Source: Niastella soli (GTDB lineage Bacteria > Bacteroidota > Bacteroidia > Chitinophagales > Chitinophagaceae). From it: DNA of 64,000 bases. Where the stretch lies: NCBI RefSeq assembly GCF_017742245.1, contig NZ_JAGHKO010000004.1, forward strand, positions 1,364,001 to 1,428,000, read 5' to 3'. Under the pieces are notes generated by a model. It worked only from the letters and a program-made list of their open reading frames with translations, was not told the DNA's origin and did no database searches. This document shows, piece after piece, positions 27,523 through 36,254 of the stretch. A program made the translations under genes and the position numbers. Within the stretch, counting starts at the first letter, position 1. The number at the start of each line of letters is the position of its first letter.

Positions 27523-27954
27523 TTATTTCCTTCCTGTTACCAAAATTATGGAAATAACAGCAGTAACAATTGCCAGTAGTTGCCCGAGAGAAGTAAGAAA
27601 AATGGTGCGCAATAAATCATCCTTCCATTTTCTCATTTCATCCTTCGTTGCATCTCGAAGGGCAGCAATATCGTCCTTCGTTGCATCTCGAAGGGCAGCA
27701 ATATCGTCCTTCGTTGCATCTCGAAGGGCAGCAATATCGTCCTTCGTTGCATTGCGAAGAGCGGCAATATCGTCCTTCGTTGCATTTCGAAGAGCGGCAA
27801 TATCGTCCTTCGTCGCCAGTAATTGCGTCCGTTGATTGATTTTTGCATCCATCTTTTCTTCAATTAGGTGAACAAATGCTTCCGCTTCCTTGTCTCCAAG
27901 TTTGCTCTTGAACAATTCATACATCCTGATCTGTGAAATTTCCATAGTAATCAT
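27523..27954 (-). CDS. Coiled-coil membrane-anchored protein with 33-bp tandem repeats
   Basis: The 143-residue protein has three parts: a helical N-terminus (SQIRMYELFKSKLGDKEAEAFV), five tandem copies of an 11-residue unit (TKDDIAALRNA or TKDDIAALRDA) with a sixth degenerate unit, and one C-terminal membrane helix (LGQLLAIVTAVISIILV). The 11-residue period is that of a hendecad coiled coil. The layout resembles small DUF1640/CCDC90-like proteins, which have a coiled coil followed by a tail anchor. At the DNA level the units are nearly identical (33 bp each), so copy number may change by slippage without frame loss. An ATG three codons inside (27945) is an alternative start. Confidence 0.75.
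   Translation of the reverse strand: MITMEISQIRMYELFKSKLGDKEAEAFVHLIEEKMDAKINQRTQLLATKDDIAALRNATKDDIAALRNATKDDIAALRDATKDDIAALRDATKDDIAALRDATKDEMRKWKDDLLRTIFLTSLGQLLAIVTAVISIILVTGRK
27637..27814 (-). repeat. In-frame 33-bp tandem repeat
   Basis: Five near-identical 33-bp units (core on the plus strand TCGTCCTTCGTTGCAT), plus flanking partial units, encode the TKDDIAALR array. Three units share GGGCAGCAAT and two have GAGCGGCAAT, which suggests stepwise duplication. Confidence 0.9.
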
Positions 27955-28183
27955 AGTTTAGTATTAAGGACATTTTTAAATACATTCCTTGCGAAGTATA
28001 CTAAACAGAACCTTAATTATTAAAGAACATAGGTCATACAACCACACTGCAAGTATAGCAACTTTCCCTAATAGATAAAAATTTTAGTAAACAAATCCGA
28101 GGCTTTTTCTGAAGAATACAAAAGCTTACCGTTAGCAGTAAACTAAGACAGCAATCTACTACAGTAAATCAGTTGAACATTTT

Positions 28184-29527
28184 TTAAAACTGCATCATGA
28201 ACGCAGTCCCCTGCCCTTCTATTGATTGTACCTGAATATTTCCCTTATGCAGCATCATGATCTGTTTGCATAAACTTAAACCTATTCCACTGCCGTTCTT
28301 TTTGGTACTGAAGAATGGAATGAATATTTTATCCAGCACCTCTTCGGGCATACCCGTACCGTTATCCGCTACTTTAATTATTGTTTTGTGATTATTGGCA
28401 AAATAGGCCGATAAAATTATCCGCGGCTCTTCCCGCTCTTTCACAGCCTCCATAGCATTCACCACCAGGTTGATCAACACCTGTTCTAACAAATTGGTAT
28501 CGGCATCCAGTTGCAGATCGGGATCTTTTAATATGATCTCCAGTTCAATGTTCTTTTGGTCCAGCGTGGGCTGCATCAGGTGATGCAGGTTCTCGAACAG
28601 GTCACGAACATAGATCTTCTTCAGGTTCAGTGTGGTGATCTTGTTCAGGTTTCGATAGGTTTCCGCAAATTTCAACAACCCTTCACTTCTTCTTTTGATA
28701 GTATCTATACCTAATTCCAGATCGTCCATGGAACCGGATTCCAGTTCAGGCCGTCCGGCAAATTGTTGTAACCGGTATTTTAATGTTTCGGCCAATGACG
28801 AAATGGGTGCAATGGAATTCATGATCTCATGCGTCATCACACTCAATAACTTTTGCCAGGCCTTCGACTCCGTTTCATCCAACGCCTCACTAACGTTCTG
28901 AAAAGCGATCAGCTTGAATTTATTGCCATCGGTTTGAAAAGCCGTGGCCGACATCAATAACTTGAACGATGTCTTCTCTGAATGCGCGGTAGCGATCTTG
29001 GTCTCACCTGGTTTTAGTAAAGTCACCTGCCGGTACAATTCATTATCGCGACGGGCCAGTGAATGAATGGTTTTAAGGTACGGGAGTTGTAGCATTCGTT
29101 TCAACGATTCATTCATCCACACCACTTCGCCGTTATGCTCCCGGTACGACAAAATACCGGTATCAACCAGCTCCAGTATTTTTTGTAAGTACTGGAACTG
29201 AGTTTCCTTTTCTTTACTGATCACCTTAAAAGTAGAATTGATCTCATTGAACCCTTTACGCAAAGGCTGTAGCTCTACGGGAGCATGCTTTACATCAAAA
29301 TAACGGGAGAAATCTCTGTAATGCACGGACTCAACAAACTGGTTCAATTCGGTATGCGCCTTTCGTAGAAAGCGATAAATGGCTATTATACCATAAATGA
29401 TGAGCGGTATCATGATAACCAGTAGCTCATACCGGCCTTTTACCAGTAAAAAAGATGCTGCGGTCAGGGTGATAAACAAGTATAACACCTGAAACAGGAT
29501 CCGCCATTCGAAACGTTTATAGAACAA
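28184..29527 (-). CDS. NtrB-like sensor histidine kinase
   Basis: The 447-residue protein has two N-terminal membrane helices (about residues 8-30 and 33-54) with almost no periplasmic loop, a PAS-like middle ([20 protein letters not shown]), an H-box [14 protein letters not shown] with His near residue 233, an N-box [10 protein letters not shown], and G-boxes DNGTGMP and [12 protein letters not shown]. The short loop suggests it senses a membrane or cytoplasmic signal. It is downstream of the response-regulator gene on the same strand, with a repeat element between them, and the pair diverges from the export locus. Confidence 0.93.
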   Translation of the reverse strand: MFYKRFEWRILFQVLYLFITLTAASFLLVKGRYELLVIMIPLIIYGIIAIYRFLRKAHTELNQFVESVHYRDFSRYFDVKHAPVELQPLRKGFNEINSTFKVISKEKETQFQYLQKILELVDTGILSYREHNGEVVWMNESLKRMLQLPYLKTIHSLARRDNELYRQVTLLKPGETKIATAHSEKTSFKLLMSATAFQTDGNKFKLIAFQNVSEALDETESKAWQKLLSVMTHEIMNSIAPISSLAETLKYRLQQFAGRPELESGSMDDLELGIDTIKRRSEGLLKFAETYRNLNKITTLNLKKIYVRDLFENLHHLMQPTLDQKNIELEIILKDPDLQLDADTNLLEQVLINLVVNAMEAVKEREEPRIILSAYFANNHKTIIKVADNGTGMPEEVLDKIFIPFFSTKKNGSGIGLSLCKQIMMLHKGNIQVQSIEGQGTAFMMQF

Positions 29528-29570
29528 GCTATTGATTTAAAGTGAGTATTTGTTATTTTAAGGTCCTATC

Positions 29571-29722
29571 GTGAAACGGCAAACGGCAAACGTGACTCGC
29601 TAATTTTGAGATCAATAACTATTTTGCGCGGCCTTCTGCCCTCCCTTATCAACCCTGTCAACCGTATCAACTACTTCCTCGTCAACTGATCAACTGATCA
29701 ACTGATCAACTGGTCAACTCCC
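29571..29722 (+). repeat. Dispersed repeat element carrying the 28-bp core
   Basis: It starts with a GTGAAACGGCAAACGGCAAA array, then the core at 29606-29633 (TTGAGATCAATAACTATTTT then GCGCGGCC), then TTCTGCC and an array of TATCAACC/GTCAACC words, and finally a run of ATCAACTG units (about 29686-29713). It lies between the histidine-kinase start and the response-regulator stop. Confidence 0.8.
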
Positions 29723-29724
29723 CT

Positions 29725-31083
29725 CTATATATCGTACTTGCTCAACCTTCTGTACAGAGCCGTACGGGTAAGTCCCAATTCCTTTGCTGCCCTGGTTATA
29801 TTTCCGTTGTGCTTCTCAATTACGTGCAGGATCGTATTCTTTTCAACAGCACTCAGGTTTAGTTCATCCGGCTCTTTTTCCTGCGCCATGTTTGATTCAA
29901 TGGGTGAAAAAATAAGATCGGTTGCCTGTAATACATGCCCATCGCTCATGATCACCGCCCGTTCGATGGTATATTGCAGCTCCCTGATGTTACCGGGAAA
30001 ATGATAAGCCAATAATTTTTCAATGGCTTTATCATCAAACTCCATTACTGGCTTCAGGTATTTATTGCTGTACAACTTACTGAAATGTTTTGCCAGCAGA
30101 ATAATATCGTTGCCCCGCTTGCGTAACGGTGGCACCATGATCTCTACCGTGTTAATGCGGTATATGAGGTCCTTTCTGAAACGGTTCTCATTGGCAAGCT
30201 CCGTTAACGGAACATTGGTGGCACAAATAAGCCTGATATCAACAGGCACCGGATCGTTGGTACCCAGCTTGATCACCTGCCGGTTCTGCAATACACTTAA
30301 TAATTTGGCTTGTTGATGCAGGGAGATATTACCGATCTCATCCAGGAAAAGCGTACCGCCATTAGCGGCTTCAAACCGTCCTACCCTGTCTTCCCGTGCG
30401 TCGGTGAAAGCGCCCTTTTTATGACCGAACAACTCACTTTCGAAAAGGGTTTCAGTAAGCGCGCCCACATCTACTTTTACATAAGCCTTTTTGGCCCGCA
30501 GCGATTGCTGGTGTATGGCTTTTGCGATCAGGTCCTTTCCGGTGCCATTTTCACCCAGGATCAGAATATTGGCATCAGTGGGTGCGATCTTTTCTATCTT
30601 ATAAAAAATGTCGGCCATTATTTCCGACTCGCCCAGCAATTCGGTGCCAATAATAGAATCATTGCTGCGTAGTAATGGCGTTGAAGTTTTACCTTCCTTC
30701 TTTTTTAAGGCATCCTTTATGGTTATGATCAGCTTTTCGTTGTGCCAGGGCTTTACAACAAAATCGGCAGCCCCTTCTTTCAACGAGCGCACGGCGAGGT
30801 CAATATCGCCATAAGCTGTGATCATAATTACAGCCGCCTCTGACTTAAATTCTTTCACTTTCTTCAACCAGAACAAGCCCTCATTCCCGGTATTAATGGA
30901 ACTGTTGAAGTTCATGTCGAGCAAGATCACATCAAATTGTTGCTTCGATAATAACCAGCGCAAATTTTCGGGGTTCTTTTCTGTTACTACTTCTTTTGCC
31001 TCTGTTTTCAGCAGCAATCGCACAGCAGTCAGCACATCTACGTCATCATCTATTACCAGTATGGTAGCATTCTTCAGTAACAT
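29725..31083 (-). CDS. NtrC-family response regulator with GAFTDA variant
   Basis: The 452-residue protein has a receiver domain (about 1-125; acidic pocket DDDVD, phospho-acceptor Asp56 in LLDMNF, Lys in VVKPWHNE), an AAA+ domain (about 150-385; Walker A GENGTGKD, Walker B GGTLFLDEIGN) and a Fis-type helix-turn-helix at the C-terminus (ITRAAKELGLTRTALYRRL). The loop that contacts sigma-54, normally GAFTGA, reads GAFTDA here. It is probably the partner of the kinase at 28184 and is divergent from the export operon, so it likely controls it. Confidence 0.93.
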   Translation of the reverse strand: MLLKNATILVIDDDVDVLTAVRLLLKTEAKEVVTEKNPENLRWLLSKQQFDVILLDMNFNSSINTGNEGLFWLKKVKEFKSEAAVIMITAYGDIDLAVRSLKEGAADFVVKPWHNEKLIITIKDALKKKEGKTSTPLLRSNDSIIGTELLGESEIMADIFYKIEKIAPTDANILILGENGTGKDLIAKAIHQQSLRAKKAYVKVDVGALTETLFESELFGHKKGAFTDAREDRVGRFEAANGGTLFLDEIGNISLHQQAKLLSVLQNRQVIKLGTNDPVPVDIRLICATNVPLTELANENRFRKDLIYRINTVEIMVPPLRKRGNDIILLAKHFSKLYSNKYLKPVMEFDDKAIEKLLAYHFPGNIRELQYTIERAVIMSDGHVLQATDLIFSPIESNMAQEKEPDELNLSAVEKNTILHVIEKHNGNITRAAKELGLTRTALYRRLSKYDI

Positions 31084-31193
31084 AACTTAATTTAAAAATT
31101 TCGGTTCTATGCAACATTCCTCACTACAATTATACCATAATTACAAAGGCGTGGCAAACAATTTTTTACGATGCAATGGCTGATTTGTATCAC

Positions 31194-31290
31194 TGTATCA
31201 AAAGCGTACACTTATTGTACTGGTTGCGAACAGCCGCACACCAATTTACGGTATAATAGCTTGTAAATCACGTTGCTTATATTCTGGCAT
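31194..31290 (+). promoter_or_regulatory. Conserved upstream module, copy 1 (export operon)
   Basis: The block TGTATCAAAAGCGTACACTT (31194) through ATTCTGGCAT (31281-31290) is matched by the block at 43559-43654. Shared parts are the 26-bp start (20 of 26 positions identical), TATAATAGCTTGTAAATCAC against TATAGTATCTTGCAAATCAC, and ATTCTGGCAT, with a spacing of 91 against 90 bases from TGTATCA to TGGCAT. TGGCA fits the -24 half of a sigma-54 promoter, but the -12 half is not convincing. It may be the binding site and promoter used by the divergent NtrC-like regulator. Confidence 0.6.
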
Positions 31291-31342
31291 ATTGTTGAAA
31301 GGTATGTCTGTATCACTTCGGATTACATTAAAAATAAATACA

Positions 31343-32599
31343 GTGGATAGAGTTATTGCAAAAAAGAAATGGACCTCTAAACGAATAGCAACCATCGGTG
31401 GTATTGCAGCCATCGCCCTGCTGATACTGGCCAGTTATTATTTCACCTCGGGAAAAAGCCGCCTGAACGTAGATACAGAACGCCTTACCATAAGTGAAGT
31501 AAAAAAGGGCCCCTTTCAGGTAACCATCGCCATCAACGGCATTGTTCTACCCCAAACTTCTATCTATCTTGATGCCCAGGAAGGCGGTCGTGTTGAACAG
31601 AAATTTGTTGAAGATGGGGCCATGATGCAGGAGGGGCAACCCATTATAAGATTGAGCAACCCCGACCTGGAGCTCAGCCTGGCTAACCAGGAAACCAGCG
31701 TATTCAATGTATTGACGCAAATGCAGATCGCCCGAAATAATGCTCAGCAAAATACGGTGGCCCGCCTGAACCAGATGGCTGAGGTAGACAATGCCCTGAA
31801 AGAAGCTGAACGGGTATATAACCTGAATAAAAAACTGTTTGCACAAAAAGTGATCGGGTCGCAGGAATATCAGCAGGCTGAAAATACTTATCAGTACCAG
31901 GTCCGTCGCAAAAAGTTAACAGAAGACATTATGCGCCAGGACTCCGCAACCAATAAGATACAATTGCAGCAAAACGAGCAATCGTACCTGAACATGAAAA
32001 AGGCCCTCGATCTTATGAAGAAAAAAGTAGGCGACCTGGTGGTGAAATCCCCTATTGCCGGACAGCTTACTTCATTTGATGCGGAAATTGGCCAGAATAT
32101 CGCCTCCGGTACCCGGCTTGGTCAATTAGACGCCACCTCTGGTTTCAAGATCAGGGCCGATATAGATGAACACTACATCACCAATGTATTTACCGGTTTA
32201 ACGGCTAAATTTACCCTGGTGAACAAAGAGTATAAACTCAAGATCAAAAAAGTATATACCCAGGTAGTAAGCGGCCATTTCCAGGTTGATATGGAGTTTG
32301 TGGGTGAAGTACCCCAAAACATTCGCCGGGGTCAAACATTACAGATCTTACTGGCGCTGAGCGATGAAACCCAGGCGATACTGGTGCCCAAAGGCGGTTT
32401 CTTCCAAAGCACCGGCGGCAACTGGATCTTTAAAGTAAGTGACGATGGAAAAATAGCTTCCCGGATCAATATTCAGCTGGGCCGTCAAAATCCCGACTAT
32501 TATGAAGTACTGGAAGGTCTGCAACCCGGAGACAAGGTAGTTACCTCCAGCTATGAGAATTATGATAAAATGCAGGAACTGGTGTTAAAGAAAGAGTGA
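31343..32599 (+). CDS. HlyD/AcrA-type periplasmic adaptor (membrane fusion protein)
   Basis: I chose the GTG at 31343, giving MDRVIAKKKWTSKRIATIGG and 418 residues. Family members in this setting typically begin this way, and the longer frame to 31292 would start inside the likely promoter module. One N-terminal helix (IATIGGIAAIALLILASYYF) is followed by a biotinyl/lipoyl-like hairpin domain (VLPQTSIYLDAQEGGRVEQKF), a long coiled coil (about 105-240), the second lipoyl half (VGDLVVKSPIAGQLTSFDAE) and beta-barrel and membrane-proximal domains. It would bridge the inner-membrane ABC transporter to the TolC-like channel at 44544. It is the first gene of the export operon. Confidence 0.9.
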   Translation: MDRVIAKKKWTSKRIATIGGIAAIALLILASYYFTSGKSRLNVDTERLTISEVKKGPFQVTIAINGIVLPQTSIYLDAQEGGRVEQKFVEDGAMMQEGQPIIRLSNPDLELSLANQETSVFNVLTQMQIARNNAQQNTVARLNQMAEVDNALKEAERVYNLNKKLFAQKVIGSQEYQQAENTYQYQVRRKKLTEDIMRQDSATNKIQLQQNEQSYLNMKKALDLMKKKVGDLVVKSPIAGQLTSFDAEIGQNIASGTRLGQLDATSGFKIRADIDEHYITNVFTGLTAKFTLVNKEYKLKIKKVYTQVVSGHFQVDMEFVGEVPQNIRRGQTLQILLALSDETQAILVPKGGFFQSTGGNWIFKVSDDGKIASRINIQLGRQNPDYYEVLEGLQPGDKVVTSSYENYDKMQELVLKKE

Positions 32600-32623
32600 T
32601 CGTTTACCAATAAACCAACTAAC

Positions 32624-32824
32624 ATGAAAATTAAGATCATTTGTTTACTAACCCTGTTGCTCATTGGTGCAGGAGTGGCTTCGTCCAACAACTATTGTAA
32701 TGGCGTAAGCAAATGTACCGGTAAACTGGCCAAAGGGGTAACAACCGCGCCAGCAAAGAAAATGGTGATGATGATCGATGAAATGGAGCTCTTGCCAGTT
32801 CACCATTTTCTGAATAAATTTTAA
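32624..32824 (+). CDS. Small secreted peptide of unknown function
   Basis: The 66-residue frame has a plausible signal peptide (MKIKIICLLTLLLIGAGVAS) and a short mature part with two Cys seven residues apart (NNYCNGVSKCTG), ending in MELLPVHHFLNKF. It lies 24 bp after the adaptor gene and 29 bp before the first ABC ATPase, so it fits the operon spacing. I know no family for it. It could be a cargo, a small accessory subunit or simply a non-essential lipid-facing peptide; the coding status itself is only moderately sure. Confidence 0.5.
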   Translation: MKIKIICLLTLLLIGAGVASSNNYCNGVSKCTGKLAKGVTTAPAKKMVMMIDEMELLPVHHFLNKF

Positions 32825-32853
32825 ACAACTCATAACTTCAAACCATACAACAC

Positions 32854-33531
32854 ATGATAAAGATCCGGAATCTCGAAAAAATCTATCGCACTGAAGAGGT
32901 TGAGACCGTAGCATTGAACAAGATCTCCATAGATGTAAAGGAAGGCGAATTTGTAGCAATAATGGGTCCCTCGGGTTGTGGCAAATCAACCCTATTGAAT
33001 ATATTGGGTTTGTTGGATGATCCCGATAACGGCAGCTTCCTGTTCAACAATATTGAAGTGGCGAACTTTAATGAGCGCAAACGGGCCGACCTGCGCAAAC
33101 ACAATATCGGGTTCGTTTTTCAGAGTTTTAACCTGATCGATGAACTGACAGTATTTGAAAACGTGGAACTACCGCTGATATACACAGGCGTTAAATCGGG
33201 CGACCGCAAAAAACGCGTGGAAGAAGTGCTCGACAAAATGCAGATCATGCACCGCCGCAATCACTACCCCCAACAATTGAGTGGTGGTCAGCAACAGCGT
33301 GTGGCAGTAGCCCGCGCCGTAGTGAATAATCCCAAATTGATCCTGGCGGATGAGCCTACAGGGAACCTCGACAGTAGCAATGGTAACGAGGTAATGACCC
33401 TGTTAACCGATCTGAACGAACAAGGCACTACCATCATCATGGTTACGCACAGCGAACACGATGCACGGTACAGTCATCGCATCATTCGCATGCTCGACGG
33501 TCAAACTGTGTTAGAGAATATTATGGTGTAG
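32854..33531 (+). CDS. MacB/LolD-type ABC transporter ATPase, first copy
   Basis: The 225-residue ATPase has all canonical motifs: Walker A GPSGCGKST (about 39-47), Q-loop FQSFNLID, signature LSGGQQQRVAVARA, Walker B LILADEPTGNLDS and switch His in THSEHD. It powers FtsX-type permeases of the mechanotransmission class, which push substrates through a periplasmic adaptor rather than carrying them across the inner membrane. Four such permeases follow directly. Confidence 0.95.
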   Translation: MIKIRNLEKIYRTEEVETVALNKISIDVKEGEFVAIMGPSGCGKSTLLNILGLLDDPDNGSFLFNNIEVANFNERKRADLRKHNIGFVFQSFNLIDELTVFENVELPLIYTGVKSGDRKKRVEEVLDKMQIMHRRNHYPQQLSGGQQQRVAVARAVVNNPKLILADEPTGNLDSSNGNEVMTLLTDLNEQGTTIIMVTHSEHDARYSHRIIRMLDGQTVLENIMV

Positions 33532-33615
33532 TTGATTCCGTAATTTTTAGTTCCCACTTTGTAAACCTGTTCACCATCCCTTTTTGAAAGGTGATGCTAA
33601 AAATCTATTGTAGCC

Positions 33616-36036
33616 ATGCTTAAACACTACCTCAAGATCGCTTTTCGAAACCTGGCACAGCAAAAGGTGCTTTCAGGCATCAATATCTTTGGTTTGTCGG
33701 TTGGCATTGCCTGTTTTAGTTTATTCCTGTTATATGCGGTGCATGAATTCAGTTACGACCGGTTCCATACAAAAGCCGATCGTATCTACCGTATCGTGGA
33801 ATGGTGGGAGGGTGGCGAACGGGAACCCGGGGGATATGCCTGGGCATATACGCCGGTAGCGCCAGCCATGAAACGCGATTTTCCCGATGTGGAATACGCA
33901 ATACGGCTAAAGGGCAGCGATTGCATTGTAAAAGCAGCCGATAAAGTTTTTCGTACCTCTATCACCTATGCCGATACAGCCTTCTTTCATGTATTTACTT
34001 TTCCGCTGATATATGGAAATACCAATACAGCTTTACAACAACCCAATCAACTTGTAATAACCCAGGAAAAAGCCTTGCAATACTTTGGTACGGCCAATGT
34101 AGTAGGCAAAACGCTGGAATTAAAAACCGATTCTGCTTTTGTTCCCTTTACCATCAGTGGCGTTACGGAAAATATACCCGCCAATTCTTCGGTAAAGTTC
34201 AATCTGCTGGGGAGTTTTGAGCATATCGCCAACGATCCGATGGTACAGCAAAGCAATATGAATTGGTATATGACCATCGGTATGCAGGCATTTGTACAAT
34301 TAAAACCAGGCAGCCGGCTGGCCAGCGAACAAAACCGAATCAACCTGTTCAGAAGGAAATATTATCCGGACGATTATAAACCAAAGAAAAATCCTACCAA
34401 AGAAGATCTTATACAGACAAGCTTCCGGTTACAACCGATACGCGATATTCATATGAACCCGACTATTGAAGGCGGGAACGATCCTAAAAATATCTGGATC
34501 CTGATCACCATTGCCGGTGCCGTGCTGCTGATCGCCTGTATCAACTTTACAACCCTGGCCATTGGCCGATCGGCAGGACGAGCCAAAGAAATAGGCGTAC
34601 GCAAAGTAATAGGCAGTCAGCGTAAACAATTGATAAGTCAGTTCCTGGCTGAATCTTTTCTGTTAAGTGTGCTCTCCGCTGCTACCGGTCTGATGTTGGG
34701 CTCCCTGCTGTTGCCGTTATTCAATCAACTGGCAGACCGGAAACTAAGTTTCTCATTCAGCCGTTTTCCTGAATTGATCTGGCTGTTAATAGGCCTTATT
34801 GTTTTGGTTGGCTTCCTGGCAGGAAGTTATCCTGCGCTGGTTTTGTCAGCTTTCAAACCCATAGAAGTATTAAAAAAGAAGGTCCGCGTAGGCGGTTCCA
34901 ACCTGTTTACCCGCTCATTGGTCACCTTGCAATTTGTATTATCTATCGGACTGATCATCTCAACTGTCATCATTCTGCAACAGATCGCATTCATGCGTAC
35001 AAAAAATATTGGGCTCAATAAAGAGAACCTGGTAATGATCAATACCGAGCACATCGGCAATAAAAGAATCTATCCTTTATATAAACAGGCTATTGAAAAC
35101 AATGCCGGCATTCTGGGCGTAACCGCTTCAGAAATGGGGCTCGGTGCAGGAGAAGGATTAATGGGGGCAGGCTATCGCGATTTCAAAGGTGAATTAAAGG
35201 GGGTTATTGAATACCCGGGCGATTACAATTATTTAAACACCATGGGCATGAGCCTGATTGCAGGAAGGTATTTTAACCCGGCCCTGGCATCAGATACCAC
35301 TGGTGCAGTGATAGTGAACGAAGCACTGGTACAAGAGTTATTGGGCACTACACCCGAAAAAGCATTAGGGACCCAACTCTTAAATGCAAAAGGAAACCGG
35401 GGCACCAAAACCATTATTGGCGTTGCACGTAATTTCAACTTCGAAGACCTGAAACAAAAAGTACGCCCTCAGTTCTATTACCGGCCGTCGGCCTTCCAGC
35501 CATCACGCATTTTTGTACGCCTGCAGGCGGGTGACCCGGGCAGTAAGCTCGCCCTGTTGAACAAAACCTGGAAAAAACTGGTACCCGATGCGCCATTTGA
35601 ATACAGTTTTGTAGATGAGAAGTTCGACAATTTCTATAAGAACGAAACCCGTTGGAGCAACATTGCTGGCTGGGCCGGTGGTATTTCCATTTTCCTGGCC
35701 TGTTTGGGTTTATTCGGACTGGCGGCATTGGCTGCAGTAAACCGTACAAAGGAGATTGGCATCCGAAAAGTTTTAGGAGCTACTGTAACGCATGTAGCAG
35801 GTTTACTGTCAAAAGATTTTGTAAAGCTCATAACAGTGGCGTTCGCCATAGCCACTCCCCTCGCCTGGTATATGATGCATTATTGGTTGCAAGCCTATGC
35901 CTGGCGTATAAACATTACCTGGCAGGTGTTTGCATTAACCGGCGCATTTGCCATACTGTTAGCCGTTGCCACAGTAAGTGTTCAGGCAATAAAAGCAGCG
36001 ATAGCCAATCCGGTAAAGGCGTTGAGAAATGAATAA
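33616..36036 (+). CDS. FtsX/MacB-type ABC permease, first of four
   Basis: The 806-residue protein has a first membrane helix after MLKHYLKIAFRNLAQQK, a MacB periplasmic core domain (about 45-285), and then two FtsX blocks (about 290-410 and 685-800) each with a coupling segment (KEIGVRKVIGSQRKQL and KEIGIRKVLGATVTHV), and a second periplasmic domain between. This duplicated layout is common in Bacteroidota. It ends in the standard tail AIANPVKALRNE. It is followed by a repeat element before the next permease. Confidence 0.92.
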   Translation: MLKHYLKIAFRNLAQQKVLSGINIFGLSVGIACFSLFLLYAVHEFSYDRFHTKADRIYRIVEWWEGGEREPGGYAWAYTPVAPAMKRDFPDVEYAIRLKGSDCIVKAADKVFRTSITYADTAFFHVFTFPLIYGNTNTALQQPNQLVITQEKALQYFGTANVVGKTLELKTDSAFVPFTISGVTENIPANSSVKFNLLGSFEHIANDPMVQQSNMNWYMTIGMQAFVQLKPGSRLASEQNRINLFRRKYYPDDYKPKKNPTKEDLIQTSFRLQPIRDIHMNPTIEGGNDPKNIWILITIAGAVLLIACINFTTLAIGRSAGRAKEIGVRKVIGSQRKQLISQFLAESFLLSVLSAATGLMLGSLLLPLFNQLADRKLSFSFSRFPELIWLLIGLIVLVGFLAGSYPALVLSAFKPIEVLKKKVRVGGSNLFTRSLVTLQFVLSIGLIISTVIILQQIAFMRTKNIGLNKENLVMINTEHIGNKRIYPLYKQAIENNAGILGVTASEMGLGAGEGLMGAGYRDFKGELKGVIEYPGDYNYLNTMGMSLIAGRYFNPALASDTTGAVIVNEALVQELLGTTPEKALGTQLLNAKGNRGTKTIIGVARNFNFEDLKQKVRPQFYYRPSAFQPSRIFVRLQAGDPGSKLALLNKTWKKLVPDAPFEYSFVDEKFDNFYKNETRWSNIAGWAGGISIFLACLGLFGLAALAAVNRTKEIGIRKVLGATVTHVAGLLSKDFVKLITVAFAIATPLAWYMMHYWLQAYAWRINITWQVFALTGAFAILLAVATVSVQAIKAAIANPVKALRNE

Positions 36037-36039
36037 GAA

Positions 36040-36245
36040 AAGATAGTTAACCAGTTGACCAGTTAACAAGGTGGCGGTTGATAGAGTTGAAAGAGTTGAT
36101 AAGGGTGATAAGGTAATAAAGGGAAAGGTTGAAAAGAGAGAAGAATGAAATGGGTGCGGAATATTACCCTGCCGCGAGCCGTTTGCCGTCTCACGTTTGT
36201 CGTCTCACGTTTGCCGTCTGCCGTTTCACGTTTCACGATAACAAG
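36040..36245 (-). repeat. Dispersed repeat element between permease genes
   Basis: On the minus strand it reads CGTGAAACGTGAAACGGCAG followed by further GGCAAACGTGAGACG words, a GC-rich middle, and an array of TTATCACCC/TATCAACT/TTTCAACT words ending in GTTAACTGGTCAACTGG. This is the architecture of the copy at 29571 in the opposite orientation. The 28-bp core is not clearly kept. Confidence 0.75.
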
Positions 36246-36254
36246 ACCCAACAT

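Noticed and set aside
27548-27863. Open frames on both strands across the 33-bp repeats
   Set aside because: Repeat length divisible by three keeps several frames open; only the minus-strand frame with a proper N-terminus and membrane tail is credible.
29686-29713. ATCAACTG tandem units considered as a CRISPR array
   Set aside because: Units are 8 bases with no spacers and no cas genes are present; they are part of a word-array arm.
31285-31300. Full sigma-54 promoter before the hlyD-like gene
   Set aside because: TGGCA is present but the GC of the -12 element is missing at the required distance in both module copies, so only a partial match is claimed.
31292-31342. Upstream start (TTG) for the HlyD-like adaptor
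   Set aside because: It would place the N-terminus inside the conserved upstream module, and MDRVIAKKKW from the GTG at 31343 fits the family better.
36129-36254. A 42-codon N-terminal extension of the second permease
   Set aside because: It reads through a repeat element; the other three permeases begin at the equivalent MLKNY/MLKHY start, so the ATG at 36255 is used.
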